Positions 1 to 12,291 of a stretch of 64,000 nt of DNA are shown piece by piece; the first letter of the stretch is position 1; every line of letters begins with the position of its first letter. The DNA comes from Prosopocoilus inquinatus. Lineage: Eukaryota > Arthropoda > Insecta > Coleoptera > Lucanidae. Location: contig CM069872.1 in NCBI GenBank assembly GCA_036172665.1, positions 22,485,001 through 22,549,000 of the forward strand, given 5' to 3'. The notes under the pieces were generated by a model. It did no database searches. It was not told where the DNA came from and was given only the letters and a program-made list of their open reading frames with translations. Made by a program: the position numbers and the translations under genes.

Positions 1-64
1 ACGCATAAAATTCCGCACGGTAGATACGCAAAAGTGTAAAAGAAACTAAACGTTGAACATTGAA

Positions 65-495
65 ATGTTTAGTAAAAGAAAAGTTGCATCAATGCATGCG
101 ATGATTCTAGCAGCAAGACATCGTTTTCCTAAAAATGAACCAGAAATTTTTAAAAAGTGGTTGAATAACGTAAATAGTTGTGTTTTGAAAGACAAATCAC
201 CCGAGTACATATACAAAACGTATTATGTGTGCAACAGACATTTTGAAGAAAAGGATATCGTACCTGGAACACGAAGAGGATTAAAAAGAAATGCTGTGCC
301 AACTTTATTTTTAAATAGTAAGTGCTAAATGGTTACATGTTTCAATCATTAAGCATATACTTTTCTCAGATGAGAATGATCAGCACAATAGCAATAGAGA
401 AGAAAATATTACTTCAGTGATTCCAATAACTTCTGTTTTATCAACTGGAGAAATGCTTCTGCAACATTCCATGTCAACAGAACCTGATGCGGAAG
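65..495 (+). CDS. THAP-domain protein fragment, two exons
   Basis: Exon 1 runs from the ATG at 65 to 317 and exon 2 from 370 to 495. The donor is GTAAGT at 318 and the acceptor TTTTCTCAG ends at 369; reading frame is kept across this 52-bp intron. Exon 1 encodes the back half of a THAP zinc finger: RFPKNEPEIFKKW, then CNRHF and the closing AVPTLF box. The first Cys pair expected at the N-terminus is absent, so an upstream exon may be missing. Exon 2 encodes a polar Asn/Ser-rich linker and ends at a GTAAAA donor. THAP fingers bind DNA and occur in host factors and at the N-terminus of P-element transposases. P transposase sequence occurs at 35.4-41.1 kb, so this may be a transposon relic. No continuation could be joined confidently. 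Confidence 0.65.
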
Positions 496-1524
496 GTAAA
501 ATTTACATTAATCTCCAAATTGCACACACATAAAAATTTTTGGGATTAATTATAATCTGCATAATCGGTGTTAAATATGGATAAAGTTTTGCCTAAAAAG
601 TAGAAAATGTTTATCTAATTTGGAGTTATTGTTGTCTTTTTCCGACTAAATTGTGTCTGAAAGTGAATATTTACTCCAACAACGAAAAGTTCTAGTCCTA
701 CTTTTACACGGTGAATATGCAAACTCCGTTTGTTTTATCTCCACAAACGGATGGACGCGTGGAAACACCAAAAAAGTGTTCCCTGGCGTCCAAAGTGTTA
801 GAATTAACTCCAGATTTTTATCATTGCATTAGTAAACACGTGAATTCATTTAAAAAAAGTACATGATGTTCCATGTATGCTCAAAGCAAGTGTGGAAGCA
901 GGAACAAATTTGTTTATATACTGTGATTTAGAAATGTATCCCAATATTCTCTGGGTAAATAGAACATCGAAAAATAATAATTCCAGAAATTTTATAAATT
1001 TTCTTCCAAAAATAGATAATAGGGGAGTTATAAGCCCTGAAAGAGAAGTGGAAAATATTGTTTTTTTGCCAATATCTTTTGGATCCTTTAAGTTATCAAA
1101 CTAATATGTTAAACTTAGGTATTAGGCGCCTAACTGCGCATTATCGATATATTTATCAGATCCTCCCTTCTTTTTAAGGGGTATTTTGCACAGGTAGCTT
1201 TCAGTATTTTATCCCTAACTTTTTATTTTCTACATATTTTTTTATTTTTTATTTAGATATCATGGCAATAAAAATTATTATTAAATGTGCTGTCTACTTT
1301 GGGTTAAACGAGTAAACTTAATTTCCAAGGGACAAGATGAGAAATTTGTTTTATTTTTAAATCGTGATATAGATATGCGTTTCATAGACCCTGTTAAACT
1401 TGCGGCCCACAAAAGTTTTTAAGCACAAAATCGCGTATGATTGCAGTTCGACGTAAAAAACAATTACAAGATAAGTTTACTTAGTTTAATTATTATTATT
1501 ATTTTTATAAAATTTTACATAATA
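496..1524. other. Region after THAP exons, short unassigned ORFs
   Basis: Two short plus-strand ORFs lie here, at 717-866 (49 residues, with a Thr-Pro/Lys segment reminiscent of linkers after THAP domains) and 877-1104 (75 residues). Neither matches a family I recognise and neither joins exon 2 in frame by an obvious splice site. The rest is AT-rich with no recognised structure. Confidence 0.2.
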
Positions 1525-1722
1525 CTAAGGCTAGTTTACATTACCTGATTATGCATTCAATTTTCAGTTTCGAGTAGCTCAAACGTGATATTTTTGCCTT
1601 TACACTATTCGATTTTCTGAATAGAAAATCGAGAGACGCTAGTGTCATTCGAGACAAACTCGAATATAAAATTGAACAGAACAATCAAATACAAAAATCG
1701 AAAAATGTGAACTAGCCTTTAG
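1525..1722. mobile_element. Short MITE-like inverted-repeat element (~198 bp)
   Basis: The left end begins CTAAGGCTAGTTTACATT. The right end, read on the minus strand, begins CTAAAGGCTAGTTCACATT. The interior is AT-rich, has no coding capacity and contains a small palindrome around GATTTTCTGAATAGAAAATC near 1610. This is the architecture of a non-autonomous DNA transposon. I could not fix a target duplication, so the superfamily is open. Confidence 0.55.
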
Positions 1723-2179
1723 TTATGACGAACTTATATTATACATTACTAAAAATAAAACATTTAGCTGGGTATCAGTTAGTTTTATTGTTGTCAATTT
1801 GTTAATATTCATAAGGTCTGCTTGTTTGCTGCACTTGCACTAGTGCACACTCAGAGTACCTTCATTTCATAATAATGTATGACATTAAAACAAGATGTAA
1901 AAAATATTGTCTATGTTTTAACAGATTAAAAATTAGTCCCTTTAACATAGAAATGTAGAAACATGTAGAAATAGAAAAGGTAAATAGGATGTTTAATTTT
2001 AAGTCTCCGTTAAAGCGTTGATAATACGGTTCATACTGCTAAATTTCATTTCATATTTTAAAGTAGGCGTGCCTACAAGCTTAGTTCTGCTTGCATCCAT
2101 TAGCGCCGCTAGTGTCAACTGTATTTCAGCGTCATTCACCGCAGTTTCATTTCTAGAGTGCGTTTTCTGTGGCATTCAG
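1723..2179. other. Spacer before element A copy 1
   Basis: AT-rich sequence with no gene or repeat that I recognise. It forms the left flank of the TIR element beginning at 2188. Confidence 0.3.
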
Positions 2180-2187
2180 GTAGTAAG

Positions 2188-3865
2188 CACGATATAGAGA
2201 ACACTGGTACGCTCACTCTCCGCCATTTTCAGTTTAAAATTTTGAAGAAGTTGAGTAGTTTGTAAAAATTCGCTAGATGGCAGAACCGTATCGCGGACTG
2301 TCATTTTTATCAAATTCCGCAGCCGGTTCTTCTGAGGCTCTTGTGGTAAACACAAAACACATGGGCAGAGATAAACAGAGGTCAGTACGCAACAACTGGT
2401 TTGAGGTTAAATACTGCATTTTAAATTTTAACTATGAATTTAAAGCGAAGTTGTCAGAAATTTTAATTTAAAGAGGGTATGTATTGGCGAATAATTTAAT
2501 TCGTTTCCTAATTTAGTTACATTGCAGTCAAAATAGAAAGACTTCTCAGAGTTAATTTGTATTGAAGCAAGGAGATTTTAACATAAACATGAACTCATCG
2601 TACGATTGCTATCTAACCTAGAATATCCACCAATCCATCTGGCATTAAGCTGAGCGATATACTGATTAAAATGTACTCAATATAATGAGTGGATATAAAC
2701 TCACAAAAGTACCTATCTAGTAACATCAGTTCTGCATGCAAGTGACACCAAAAGTGCATAAAGTTAAAACACCTAAACGTTACTGCAGCTTGTTTCCTTC
2801 AAGTTTGATGACCTTGCAAATTAATTCCATCGAAGCTGAAAATATCAAGTGTTATGTGAAGGGCACATAACCTTCTTTATATTATTTCTAATTTAATAAA
2901 CATATTGTATTGTATCTGATTACATCCTTTATTCCAAGATTACCGTAAAGGTATCACTTGTCTTCATTTGCATCACAAGTTTGAAAAAGCGAATGAATAG
3001 TGAAGTAAATAGCGTCTTCGATCCATTTGCACTGGTTGCAGTCAGTGTTTGCATCTTGTAATAACACAAGATGAAGATACTCATTGTGCGTTGATTCAAT
3101 GGCAGTGAATCAAAAACATTAGTAGATATTTAAAGCATCATTAAATTTTCAGTTAACCAGAATAAACTGCTCTCAAACTAATTTGGGTTACAGATGTAGA
3201 CTTACGATTCACACACCATTAATTATGAAATAGGTATTGTTATAGATTTTGGAAAGGCTTCAAGAATGAATCAAAATGCAGGTGTCACAATATTAAAGCA
3301 ACATTTTGTGTGCTTGATACATTTTCAAGAAAAATTGTAAAAAATCGTTAAGTCAGTGGAAATGAAATCATTCAAAGCACACTGACAGATTATGCTATTC
3401 CTCAACTAAATGTATGCTCCTACAGAACTAATGCTAATCTCACATCTGTCCTTTCTTCCACCACTACCAAACAGATACAAGAAACAAATAATACCAATAA
3501 TCTCTGAAAGGTTTGTAAAAATCAAGGCAAAACGTACTTGCTCGTAACATTAGTAAATATCTTTCTACATCTGTTTGATTGCTTGCTAAATTTGACAGTC
3601 GCCATTTATTCTTTATTTCATTACACACCAACCAAAGTTTGCCATTACTATACACGTAATTACTGAATATACGTCGCCTACAACCGTGCCAACAACACGT
3701 AATATAACCTACAGGAATACATTAATGACGTTTAGTGACAGTCCTTCATACATTGGTGTCATCTAGCGGTAAAATTTAAATCACGTAACTAGGCACTACT
3801 TTTGACTTCCTCGTTTTGTATGGGGAAGATAGGCAAGTGCGCGTACCAGTGTTCTGTATATCGTG
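2188..3865. mobile_element. TIR element A, copy 1 (1,678 bp, 8-bp TSD)
   Basis: The ends are inverted repeats: CACGATATAGAGAACACTGG at 2188 and, on the minus strand from 3865, CACGATATACAGAACACTGG. The 8-bp sequence GTAGTAAG flanks it at 2180-2187 and 3866-3873. A second copy lies at 35764-40626, so both ends are confirmed by comparison. Short ORFs inside (2277-2471, 3464-3655) do not resemble transposases, so the element is non-autonomous. An 8-bp duplication and a TIR starting CA fit the P and hAT superfamilies; the end bears some likeness to P-element ends, which is inference. This copy is the undisturbed form: at 2433-2444 and 2468-2471 it keeps the empty sites for two insertions in copy 2. 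Confidence 0.8.
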
Positions 3866-3873
3866 GTAGTAAG

Positions 3874-4534
3874 TAAAGGTTAGGTGACAAGTTACAGTTT
3901 CTCTGAAGTTATTCAGTGCTTACAGCATTTCATACAAATAAAACAATAATATAGGTACTGTCGCGAGCTATAAATTTTGTTTGTCATTTACTATCGAAGA
4001 TTAGTACTTGACTCGTATTTCATTAAAAATAAAGAGATTGTTTGGACATTTTTAATTTTAATTAGAAACAGTAATTTTTGGGGAAGTAAGGTTTGAGATA
4101 ATAGAGAAGGTAGGTCTGTCATAAGAATTAAAAAAAAATGTAATTCGTAATATGTCAGAAAATATTCATTTTAAAAATAATACACAATAAAAGCGAAACA
4201 GTGCCTTTTAGAATTCTTAACATGGTCCTTCGGTCCGTATATTAAGCGAAAAATAAGCACAAGAGAAGTAAGCATCGGAGGCCGGTGACGACGCTGACGG
4301 CTTCATTCAGACGTTTGCCGTTTTTGAAAAACGAAGGAAGAAAATAGCATTCTTGGTGTGAAAGCCCTGTGTATAGAGACCACCAAAAGTGAGTATTCCT
4401 TGAATTCTCAATTCAAATTAGACATTTGTTGGATTGCACAGTTTTTGTGCGCACTCTAGCATTTGCGCAGTTTGTAATCGAAACAGACATTTTGTGCAGA
4501 GATTTGCGAGATTCCTTTACTTTCATTTATTGCA
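3874..4534. other. Spacer and probable BEL leader
   Basis: No ORF. The stretch lies between element A and the BEL/Pao gag start, so its right part may be LTR or untranslated leader of that element. I could not recognise an LTR border or a primer-binding site. Confidence 0.3.
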
Positions 4535-6340
4535 ATGGAAGAAATGCCTAAACTAGATTTACATTCGTTGTCAAAAAAGCGGAAGTCAATCAAGGCTAAG
4601 CTAAACTCCTACGGGAATTTCATAAATACTGTACTCCAGAAAATAGATACGGCGGAAAAACTGACAGATTATGAAGTAATCGAAGTTGAAAATCGTTTAC
4701 AGATATTGAGCCAATCATTGATGAAACGCAATCACAAATTGAAGGAATTGCTATCGATTTTGAATTAGAATATGAGGAGCGCGTGCAGTTTGAGCAGATT
4801 TACTATAATGCGACAGCTAAAGTTAGAGTTTTGTTAAAAAATACTAAAACAGAAAACTCGGAATTGCTTCCGGAAGTGTCATTTTCGATTACGTCTGCAA
4901 GTCCGCAAGAAAATACGACAAATTCATCTACTTTAAGTTGTATAAAATTACCAACAATAAAACTACCGAAATTCAGTGGGTCCTATCAACACTAGCTTGA
5001 ATTTAGAGACACTTTTGAGTCTTTGATACATACAAATACCGGGATAAGGGATATTCAGAAATATCATTATTTAAAAGCGTCTCTGGAAGGAGATGCCGCG
5101 CAAGTAATAAAATCACTAGAAATTTCAGCTAGCAATTATCAAGTTGCGTGGAAGACTATTAGCGAACGATTTGATAACAAGAGGTTGCTTGTGCACAATC
5201 ACATTAGAAGTTTATTTAATCTTGAATCGATACAGAAAGAGTCGTCTGAAAAAATTAGAAAACTAATAGATACGATTTCGAAAAACCTTCGTTCTCTCGA
5301 ACAATTGAATCAGCCAACCTCAGAGCGGGATACACTTCTTGTGTGCATGATATCCACGAAACTTGATAATGCTACGGCTCGCGGTTGGGAAAAATGTAAA
5401 GCAGAAATGGAAATGCCTACTCTAGACAATCTGAAATCGTTTTTAAAATCCAAAGCCAAATTATTAGAGACATTAGAAAAAAATAACGCTAAAAAGAAGG
5501 CAATACGTCAGCAATTCAACACAAAGGGATTCTTTTTGCAAACTACAGCCTGCTTACATTGCAAGAAACGGTACTTGATTTACATTTATAGCGAATTTTT
5601 AAAAATTTAGTCAAGTTAAAGAATTGAAATTGTGTATCAATTGCTTACGCCGTGGACATTTAAACAAAACTTGTAGAATGGGCAATTGTAAAAAATGTAA
5701 TGGTAAACATCACACACTTTTGCATCTGGACAAACATGAACAAGAATCAGAAAATGATACAACCAAAATTGCATTGACATCTTATGCTTCTTCACCTCAA
5801 GTTTTGTTATCTACCGCGATAATTCATGTACTTGACGCAAACAACAAAGCATTTACGGTAAGTGCGCTTCTAGACAGTGGTTCCCAGTCTAGTTTTATCA
5901 GGCGAATTGTACAGATGAATCTTAAAAAACATGCTGTAAACTTGTCTATAGGCGGCCTTAATTGTACAAATTACCGAATAAACCATCAATGCGAAGTAGA
6001 AGTACAATCGTTACGTAACGCTTTTTGTGCTAAGACTGAATGTTTGGTTAATCCAGAATTAACAGAATTTTTACCTAGTTTTAGCATTAATGTCAATGAC
6101 TTGAACATATCACCCTACATAAAATTTTATAAGCCAGGTAAGATAGATATCCTTATTGGTGCAGATTTATTTATTGCAACTAATATGCATTGGGCAAAAG
6201 AAATTGGGAGATTATAAACCAATATTACAAAAAACTAAATTTGGTTGGATCGTGTTTGTGTTATGGATTTCGATCCACAACTTGATTGATTTTAAGTTAT
6301 CAAAAATAAAATCCACGCGTAACTTAGTTACTTTATTAAA
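4535..6340 (+). pseudogene. BEL/Pao retrotransposon gag-protease, broken
   Basis: The reading starts at ATG 4535 and encodes the helical gag region of BEL/Pao elements (DUF1759 type). The core LPKFSG is followed by the RDTFES and KYHYLKASLEGDAA motifs. Near 5630-5730 come zinc knuckles (CINCLRRGHLNKTC, CKKCNGKHH), and near 5870 the aspartic protease motif LLDSGSQSSF. It is dead: a frameshift near 4722, a stop replacing a Trp codon at 4993-4995, a further frame change near 5600, and decay after about 6215. Reverse transcriptase and integrase are absent on this side. BEL integrase sequence of the same strand occurs at 34179-35030, but I cannot show it is the same copy. Confidence 0.8.
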
Positions 6341-6987
6341 ATAAGCAACATTACGAAAATAAATGAATTTTACAAGAATTGACAATTGATCATTAATCAG
6401 AACACATGTAGAATATCTAATTAACAAAGGTAACAGCGATACCGACACGTAGTGTTTCTAAGTTACTAGATTAATGATAATGGAAAATACTAAATTTGAG
6501 TTTATAAAGCATCGAACACTGGGGAGGGGGTTCTGGTAAACAACTACCCTGTTCTATGTAAACATTACCAAATAAGGACATAGAATCTAATGCTGGCCAT
6601 GTTTGATTAGGCTACGGAAACGAAATGCGAAAATAAACAAAATGATACAACATCGAAATATCGAAGTAATAACTGAAAACAATTTACAGGGGAAACGTGG
6701 GGTTCCTGAGCAAACAAACCAAGGAGGTCTGTGTACATTTGGCATCACGAACAAGTTGATTCCTGATCTTAAGGTTTGAAAGCAGATGGTATTATATTTA
6801 ACCAGTCAAATTTCGTGGCGAGAAAGGAACAAATAGTGACTTTTCACACCTTAAAATACATTTAAAATACTAGTCGGTTTGCACTGAGGGTGGCCCGGAT
6901 ATGATGCAATTCGATTTATCTACCTAAATTACAGAAATAACACAAACAGCTAAGCTTAATACTAATTAATACGCGCACAACACAACA
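6341..6987. other. Probable gypsy 3' LTR / U3 region
   Basis: No gene on either strand. The position beyond the env remnant and the polypurine tract at 7020-7028 makes this, with 6988-7018, the likely 3' LTR of the minus-strand gypsy element, running leftward. The LTR outer end is not identified because no second LTR copy is present in the window. Confidence 0.35.
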
Positions 6988-7775
6988 CTAATTGTTCAAT
7001 TGTGGCGATGTTATAACACCTCCCCCGTAGACTGAAGCTGGCGGTAGATCTTCGTCGGCTTCATTGGTCATCGTAGATGCGATGACTCCTAGATCGGCTA
7101 CAGGAGCGTCGTTCCCGTTCCATGGACATGGATCTGGTGACGGGGCCGGATTCGATGACGGCCTTGTAAGCCGGAGGTGCGCTAGCCTGAAGAGGATCCA
7201 ATTCACTTGACTCCTGAATGGCTCGTAAATCACTCATCTTAAGAGTGGTTGTTGAAGTAGGGTTGTTGCGGCTGTGACATTGGTTGTAAATTTTAACGAG
7301 ACAGCCGTGTTGGTCGGAATCTGTTTTGAAATTACACGTTCTTTGAAATAGGTAGATCAATCCAATGTAATGTAGGATTTTGTATAGGATAGCAAGTCCT
7401 ATGATTCCGATGAGAACAGATTGGGCAATGGAATACCAACTTGCGTATCGTATGAGGTGAGGTCGGTTGAGATTATTGTTTATCTCAGAATTTAGGGTAT
7501 CGAGTTTTGTGAGAAGCGATACGTAGGTCGTTAATACGAATGTTGGTGAAGTGAAGCGGTTGAAGGTAGAATGGTTCTAAGGTAGAATTGATTTGATTTG
7601 AAATGCAACAGTCATCTTCAATAATTGGGACATCTGGAATGATATTTTGATATTCGGTTCGTATTTGAGAAGATGCAATTAATTGGGTGTCCTTGGAGTA
7701 GGCTTGACATCTGTCGTCGAGTTGAATGATCCCTACACCTTTAAGCAGCTCAACGTACAGATGAGTTGATGCCAC
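6988..7775 (-). pseudogene. Gypsy env-like remnant (C-terminal part)
   Basis: Read on the minus strand, a Cys-containing ectodomain-like piece (7775-7485) is followed by a hydrophobic stretch around 7440-7340 suited to a membrane anchor, then a polar, Ser/Pro-rich tail ending near 6990 just before the polypurine tract. Location downstream of integrase and this topology match the envelope gene of insect errantiviruses. The front part is missing: integrase decays at about 7816 and runs almost directly into this piece, so an internal deletion is likely. The remnant is frameshifted and cannot give a full protein. The assignment rests on position and topology more than on motifs. Confidence 0.5.
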
Positions 7776-7815
7776 ACCTTGATGGTTCCTTTGATTAGAA
7801 CGTTAGAACGTTCCC

Positions 7816-8648
7816 ATTCAAACTAGAGCGCGCCGTTTGTTTGCGGATCATACGCGGACGAGAACAGATGTTTAATTTTGAAAAGTTTAGTTACCTCTTT
7901 CATTAAGTTTGAGGTGAAATCTGCACCTTGATCGGTGAGAATACTGCGTGGAATACCGAAATTAGAGATTGTTTCCACTAATTTATTTGCAACTGTTTCG
8001 GCTTCATGCTTAGGTAGGGCGTAAGCGAATGAAAAATTTGTTAAGTCGTCTTGCGTAGTAAGGATGAACTCATTTCCATCTTCGCTTAGCGGTAAGGGTC
8101 CTACTGTGTCTAACGCGAGCCGTTCAAAGGGTTGTGTCGAAATCGAGGTAATTCCCATCGACGCCCTAAGCGTTTTACGATACTTCTTGTTTACTTGACA
8201 TTTTACGCAGTTTTTAACGTAACTTTTAATTTTTATAAAATCCTTGATGACCGGCTGTGTGAGAATCGTGAAATTCTTTTAATATCATGTTTATTTCTTC
8301 GCTACTGGGCGTAATTAATTGATTCGTGCAAATATTTACTTTAATTTTAGTTTTTCTGAAGACATAGTTCAATATAGAAGCTATTCTGGAGATTTTTAAA
8401 TTTGAAAATTCATCCAAAGGATGCGGAAGGGTTATTTGATCTATGCCATCTTTTATTAGGACATCTCTTAGATTTAATGTGGCATAAAATAGATCCCTAT
8501 ACCTAGTTTTGTCAAAATGTTTGTTTTTAATGAAACAGATATATACATTACGATTACCATTAGCAAGCTTTTTTACAGAAAATATTTCGTGTTGACTCTG
8601 TCTCAAGGTATCGATATTTTCCGCGAATATGATTTCGGAGTCGTCCAA
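7816..8648 (-). pseudogene. Gypsy integrase, broken
   Basis: The N-terminal part has the HHCC start (HDSHTAGHQGF, then CVKC). The core shows the first catalytic Asp in LALDTVGPL and the second in LTDQGADF. The core ends at DPQTNGAL, just before the position of the catalytic Glu. The reading is broken by a frameshift in an A-rich run near 8226-8232, and a stop near 7820 lies next to what looks like a short insertion (about 12 bp). Beyond that the frame is lost and the env remnant follows. Confidence 0.75.
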
Positions 8649-8705
8649 CTCTGTTGAAGTGAAATATGCTACGTGTGACCTTACGTTGATTATGGACGTA
8701 TTAAT

Positions 8706-8984
8706 TTAGTGAACATTCACATTTTCACACGTTTCTGACATTTCGCAAAACTTGTAAAAGTTGCGAAAGGATTCCTTTTGGTCGGACGTATTAAAGCCTG
8801 CGAATTTGGTTCTTGAAAGACAATCGGCATTGCTTTTAACTCTGCCGGGTTTGTACAAGATTTCATAATCGTATTCGTCTAGTTTTAGACGCCATCTGAT
8901 CAATTTCGAACTAGGATCTTTGACCGAGAACAACCAGGTGAGTGGTATGTGATCTGTAACGATTTTGAAACGTCGACCGTATAG
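8706..8984 (-). pseudogene. Gypsy RNase H C-terminal part
   Basis: The segment carries the RNase H signature VTDHIPLTWL, then RWRLKLDEYDYEILYKPG and NADCLSR, typical of Ty3/gypsy pol. Its upstream half lies at 12292 and beyond, separated by the BEL insertion at 8989-12291. The interruption falls at the 5-bp duplicated target GGTAC. Confidence 0.8.
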
Positions 8985-8988
8985 GTAC

Positions 8989-9386
8989 TGTTGTGTATTC
9001 ACTCGTGATAAGTGAATAATTATTTCTTGTTGAATTAAACACACATTTAATAAAAATCACTTTAATAAGATAATTATTGATATGACACTGTATGATGAGT
9101 TTGAAAATGAATGTATGTGGCTCTTTGATGAGCTTGAAATGAAAATGTGTTGTCGCTCTTTGACGAGCTTCAGATGAAATGTGTTGTAATAGATAAAATG
9201 TATTGGTTTTAAACACCCTTAAATGTGAGCAATCTTCACAGAAATCGTCTGACTCAAGTTTACCAAGCGTAAGCGAAGAGTGCCCATGTTCGATGAATTC
9301 AAAGAAGGTCGGGGTGACAAAACATTTTGTTGAAAAGCTGTGTGAGTCACATTAATACTAGATTAAATAATACTTAATATTAAACA
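8989..9386 (-). repeat. BEL LTR, complete (3' LTR)
   Basis: A 398-bp LTR with TGTT..AACA termini, directly preceded by target copy GGTAC. It is followed by BEL non-coding sequence and then the end of pol at about 9451. The partial partner is at 12119-12291. Confidence 0.8.
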
Positions 9387-9450
9387 TTGCCGCCCGCCTT
9401 GAAAACATTAGGTTTCAATAGGAAGGGTACATAATTTTGAGATACATCGT

Positions 9451-12137
9451 TTATACACCCCCTTGGATGTTCTGATTGACACAACGCGCACTAAACCATC
9501 TGCACCTGGCTGGCTGCACTTCGATAACGCGACCAAGGCACCACTGTAGTGGCGGCTTGTTATTTTCTTTTACGATGACCATGGAGTCGGGCCGAAGCTG
9601 CCGCTGGGCTGTTGTTTTCCATCGAACTCGTTGTTGTAATTCTGATATGTACTCCTCGGACCACCGTTCCCAGAAGTGCTGCTGCATTTGTTGTGTTCGT
9701 TGAAATGTATTTAATCTTGATTCAGTTTTGTGTCGCACATCGACATCCGGGATGGTAGTAAGCCGTTCTCCAATTAAAAAATGTGCAGGAGTGAGAGGAT
9801 TTAGGTCACTCGGGTCATTAGATATAGGTGATAAGGGACGTGAATTGAGACATGCTTCAATCTGAATCAAAACAGTATTGAAATCTTCAAAAGTTAATTT
9901 CACGTTTGATAATACCCTTTTTAAGTGGTATTTTGTGCTACGCACTCCGGCTTCCCACAAACCCCCAAAGTTCGGAGAATTAGGCGGAATAAAATGCCAC
10001 TGAATACCTTCATTAGATAAAGAACCTTCAACTTCTTTACGGTTTTCGTACATATCTTGTAGCTCGCTATGTGCTCCCATGAAATTAGTAGCATTATCGG
10101 AATAAATCGCTGCACTTTTACCACGCCTGCCAAAAAATCTACGCAACGCATCTAAAAAGGACGGTGTATTTAAATCGCCAACTAATTCTAAATGCACAGC
10201 TTTGCTAGAAAAACAAATGAATAAGCAGACGTAAGTTTTTATTAATTTTGCCCCTCGTGTTTTACGATCCTTTATTAAAAACGGACCAGCGAAATCTACC
10301 CCACAAATTAAAAAAGGTCTCGTTGGAGTTAAACGAGATGTTGGTAAATTTCCCATTAGTTGATTATTATCAATAGGTTTTGTCCTAAAACAACGGACGC
10401 AATTTCTTACAGTTTTCCTTGCAAGATTTCTACCGGAGATAGGCCAAAAACGATCGCGCAGTGACGCTAGTAATGTTTGCGCGCCACAGTGAAGTAGCCG
10501 CTTGTGTTCTCGTATTGCAATTAAATTTGTTACTGCGTGATTGTTTGGTAGGATTATAGGATGTTTTTTGTCAAATGAATAATTTGAATTACTAAGCCTG
10601 CCTCCTACGCGAATGATTGAATATTGATCTAAAAATGGATTTAACGAAAGTAGTCTACTGTTCGATTTAACTTGACGTGTTCGTTTAAGTTGATCATATT
10701 CGGTAGGAAAAGCTTGCATTTGTGTTAATTTGATAATTGTTAAAGTAGCCTGATCTAATTCATTTACCGAAAGTTCACCGGTGGTACGACTGGCTTTGTT
10801 AATAGTAGAATTTTGAATAAATCTCAGTACATACGCCATTACACGAGTTAACTTGGTTATTGAGGAGTAACGACTTAAAATATTTATATCTGGTATGACT
10901 GAACAATGTAATGAATTACTTCGCATTTCTGAGAACTCGGTATTTGATAACGTAATTTGAGAAGGCCACACTGAATGAGAGTGATGAAGCCAAGATGGCC
11001 CTGACCACCATATATATGAATTTGCTAATTCGCGTGAAGAAACCCCTCGAGAAATTATATCCGCCGGGTTCTCCTGTGATCGAACGTGTCTCCAATTTTG
11101 AATGTTTGTTAAATTTTGAATGATGGTGACACGATTTGCAACAAATGTTTTCCACCTATGTGGCGGAGATGCAATCCAACCTAGCACTATTGTAGAATCG
11201 CACCAATAATATAGTTCACATTTTGTTTGAATGCATGACTTGACTTTGTTTGCCAACTCTGAAAGTAATACCGCGCCGCATAACTCTAGCCGAGGTAAAG
11301 TAATATTTTTTATTGGAGCTACCTTTGATTTGGAACAAAGTAAACTGACGTTTACTTTATTGCCGTTAGAAGACCGTACGTAAATACATGCTCCATATGC
11401 AGACTCAGAAGCGTCATAAAACCCATGAAGTTCGATATTACCTGTTTCTTGACCTACCACATATCTTGGAATACTTAATATATTTAAATCTGGTAATTCG
11501 TTAATAAAAGTTTTCCATTTTGTAAAAAGATTTAGAGGAATTGATTCGTCCCAGTCAAGGTTTAATTTCCAGAGTCGCTGAATAAGAATTTTCGCGGTGA
11601 CGCAATTAAACCTAACGGGTCATAAATTTGTGCTATAACCGAAAGAATGAATCTTTTACTAGCTCTGAATTGTTGATACTGTTTTACATTGAATTGTAAT
11701 ACATCCTTGTTCGGAATCCACAGAATACCTAGCGTTTTTGAATCTTCGCATAACTTGATTTTGTGTTCTTCATGGCTGATGTCAATATCTGCTATAGTTT
11801 GTAAAATATTGGAGCTGTTTGATGTCCATTTTCGTAATTGAAAACCTCCTGTATTCAAAATGTTTGTTATGTCCCTACATATTTGCAAAAGTTCCTGCTC
11901 AGAGTTACCACCCGTTAACAAATCGTCCACATAGAAATCCTTTAAAATAATATTGCTTGCTTGTGGATGCGATATAGCGAAATCTAATGCTAGCTGTTTC
12001 AGACAACGCATTGCCAAAAATGGAGCGGATGATGTACCGTAAGTTACTGTATTTAATGTGTAACTTTCAATTGCATCGTGTGGATTATTTCGCCATAAGA
12101 TTTTTTGTAAATTTCGTTCACCCTTAAATGTGAGCAA
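9451..12137 (-). pseudogene. BEL/Pao pol: partial RT, RNase H, integrase
   Basis: Two ORFs (12137-11562 and 11460-9451, minus) form one pol broken by a frameshift near 11600. The RT part carries the catalytic box YVDDLLTGG. RNase H-like motifs follow (GFYDASESAYGACIY, CDSTIVLGWI). Integrase shows HCGAQ...CVRCF zinc residues, then CGVDFAGPF with the first Asp, YSDNATNF with the second, and GGLWEAGVRS with the Glu. The C-terminal LNPLTPAHFLIG and WSEEYISELQQR motifs are characteristic of BEL/Pao. The front of RT is deleted and fused to LTR sequence. The long 669-residue downstream ORF and 98% LTR identity point to a recent copy. Confidence 0.88.
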
Positions 12138-12291
12138 TCTTCACAGAAATCGTTTGACTCAAGTTTACCAAGCGTAAGCGAAGAGTGCCCACGTTCGATG
12201 AATTCAAAGAAGGTCGGGGTGACAAAACATTTTGTTGAAAAGCTGTGTGAGTCACATTAATACTAGCTTAAATAATACTTAATATTAAACA
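12119..12291 (-). repeat. BEL LTR, truncated (5' LTR)
   Basis: Matches the terminal 173 bp of the LTR at 8989-9386 with three substitutions. It ends AACA and is followed by target copy GGTAC. The missing 225 bp are part of the internal deletion. Confidence 0.85.

Larger units (their letters stand above)
8989..12291 (-). mobile_element. BEL/Pao retrotransposon inserted in gypsy RNase H, internally deleted
   Basis: The target GGTAC flanks it at 8984-8988 and 12292-12296. The left LTR (8989-9386, 398 bp) starts TGTTGTGTATTC and ends AACA. The right LTR survives only as 12119-12291; these 173 bp match 9214-9386 with three substitutions and no gaps. Between them lies only pol, on the minus strand. 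A deletion joins the interior of the reverse transcriptase to the interior of the 5' LTR at about 12118-12120, removing the primer-binding site, gag, protease and the start of RT. Confidence 0.88.

Noticed and set aside
9476..9703. Plus-strand ORF over the BEL integrase end
   Set aside because: Shadow of the minus-strand pol, which has family motifs throughout.
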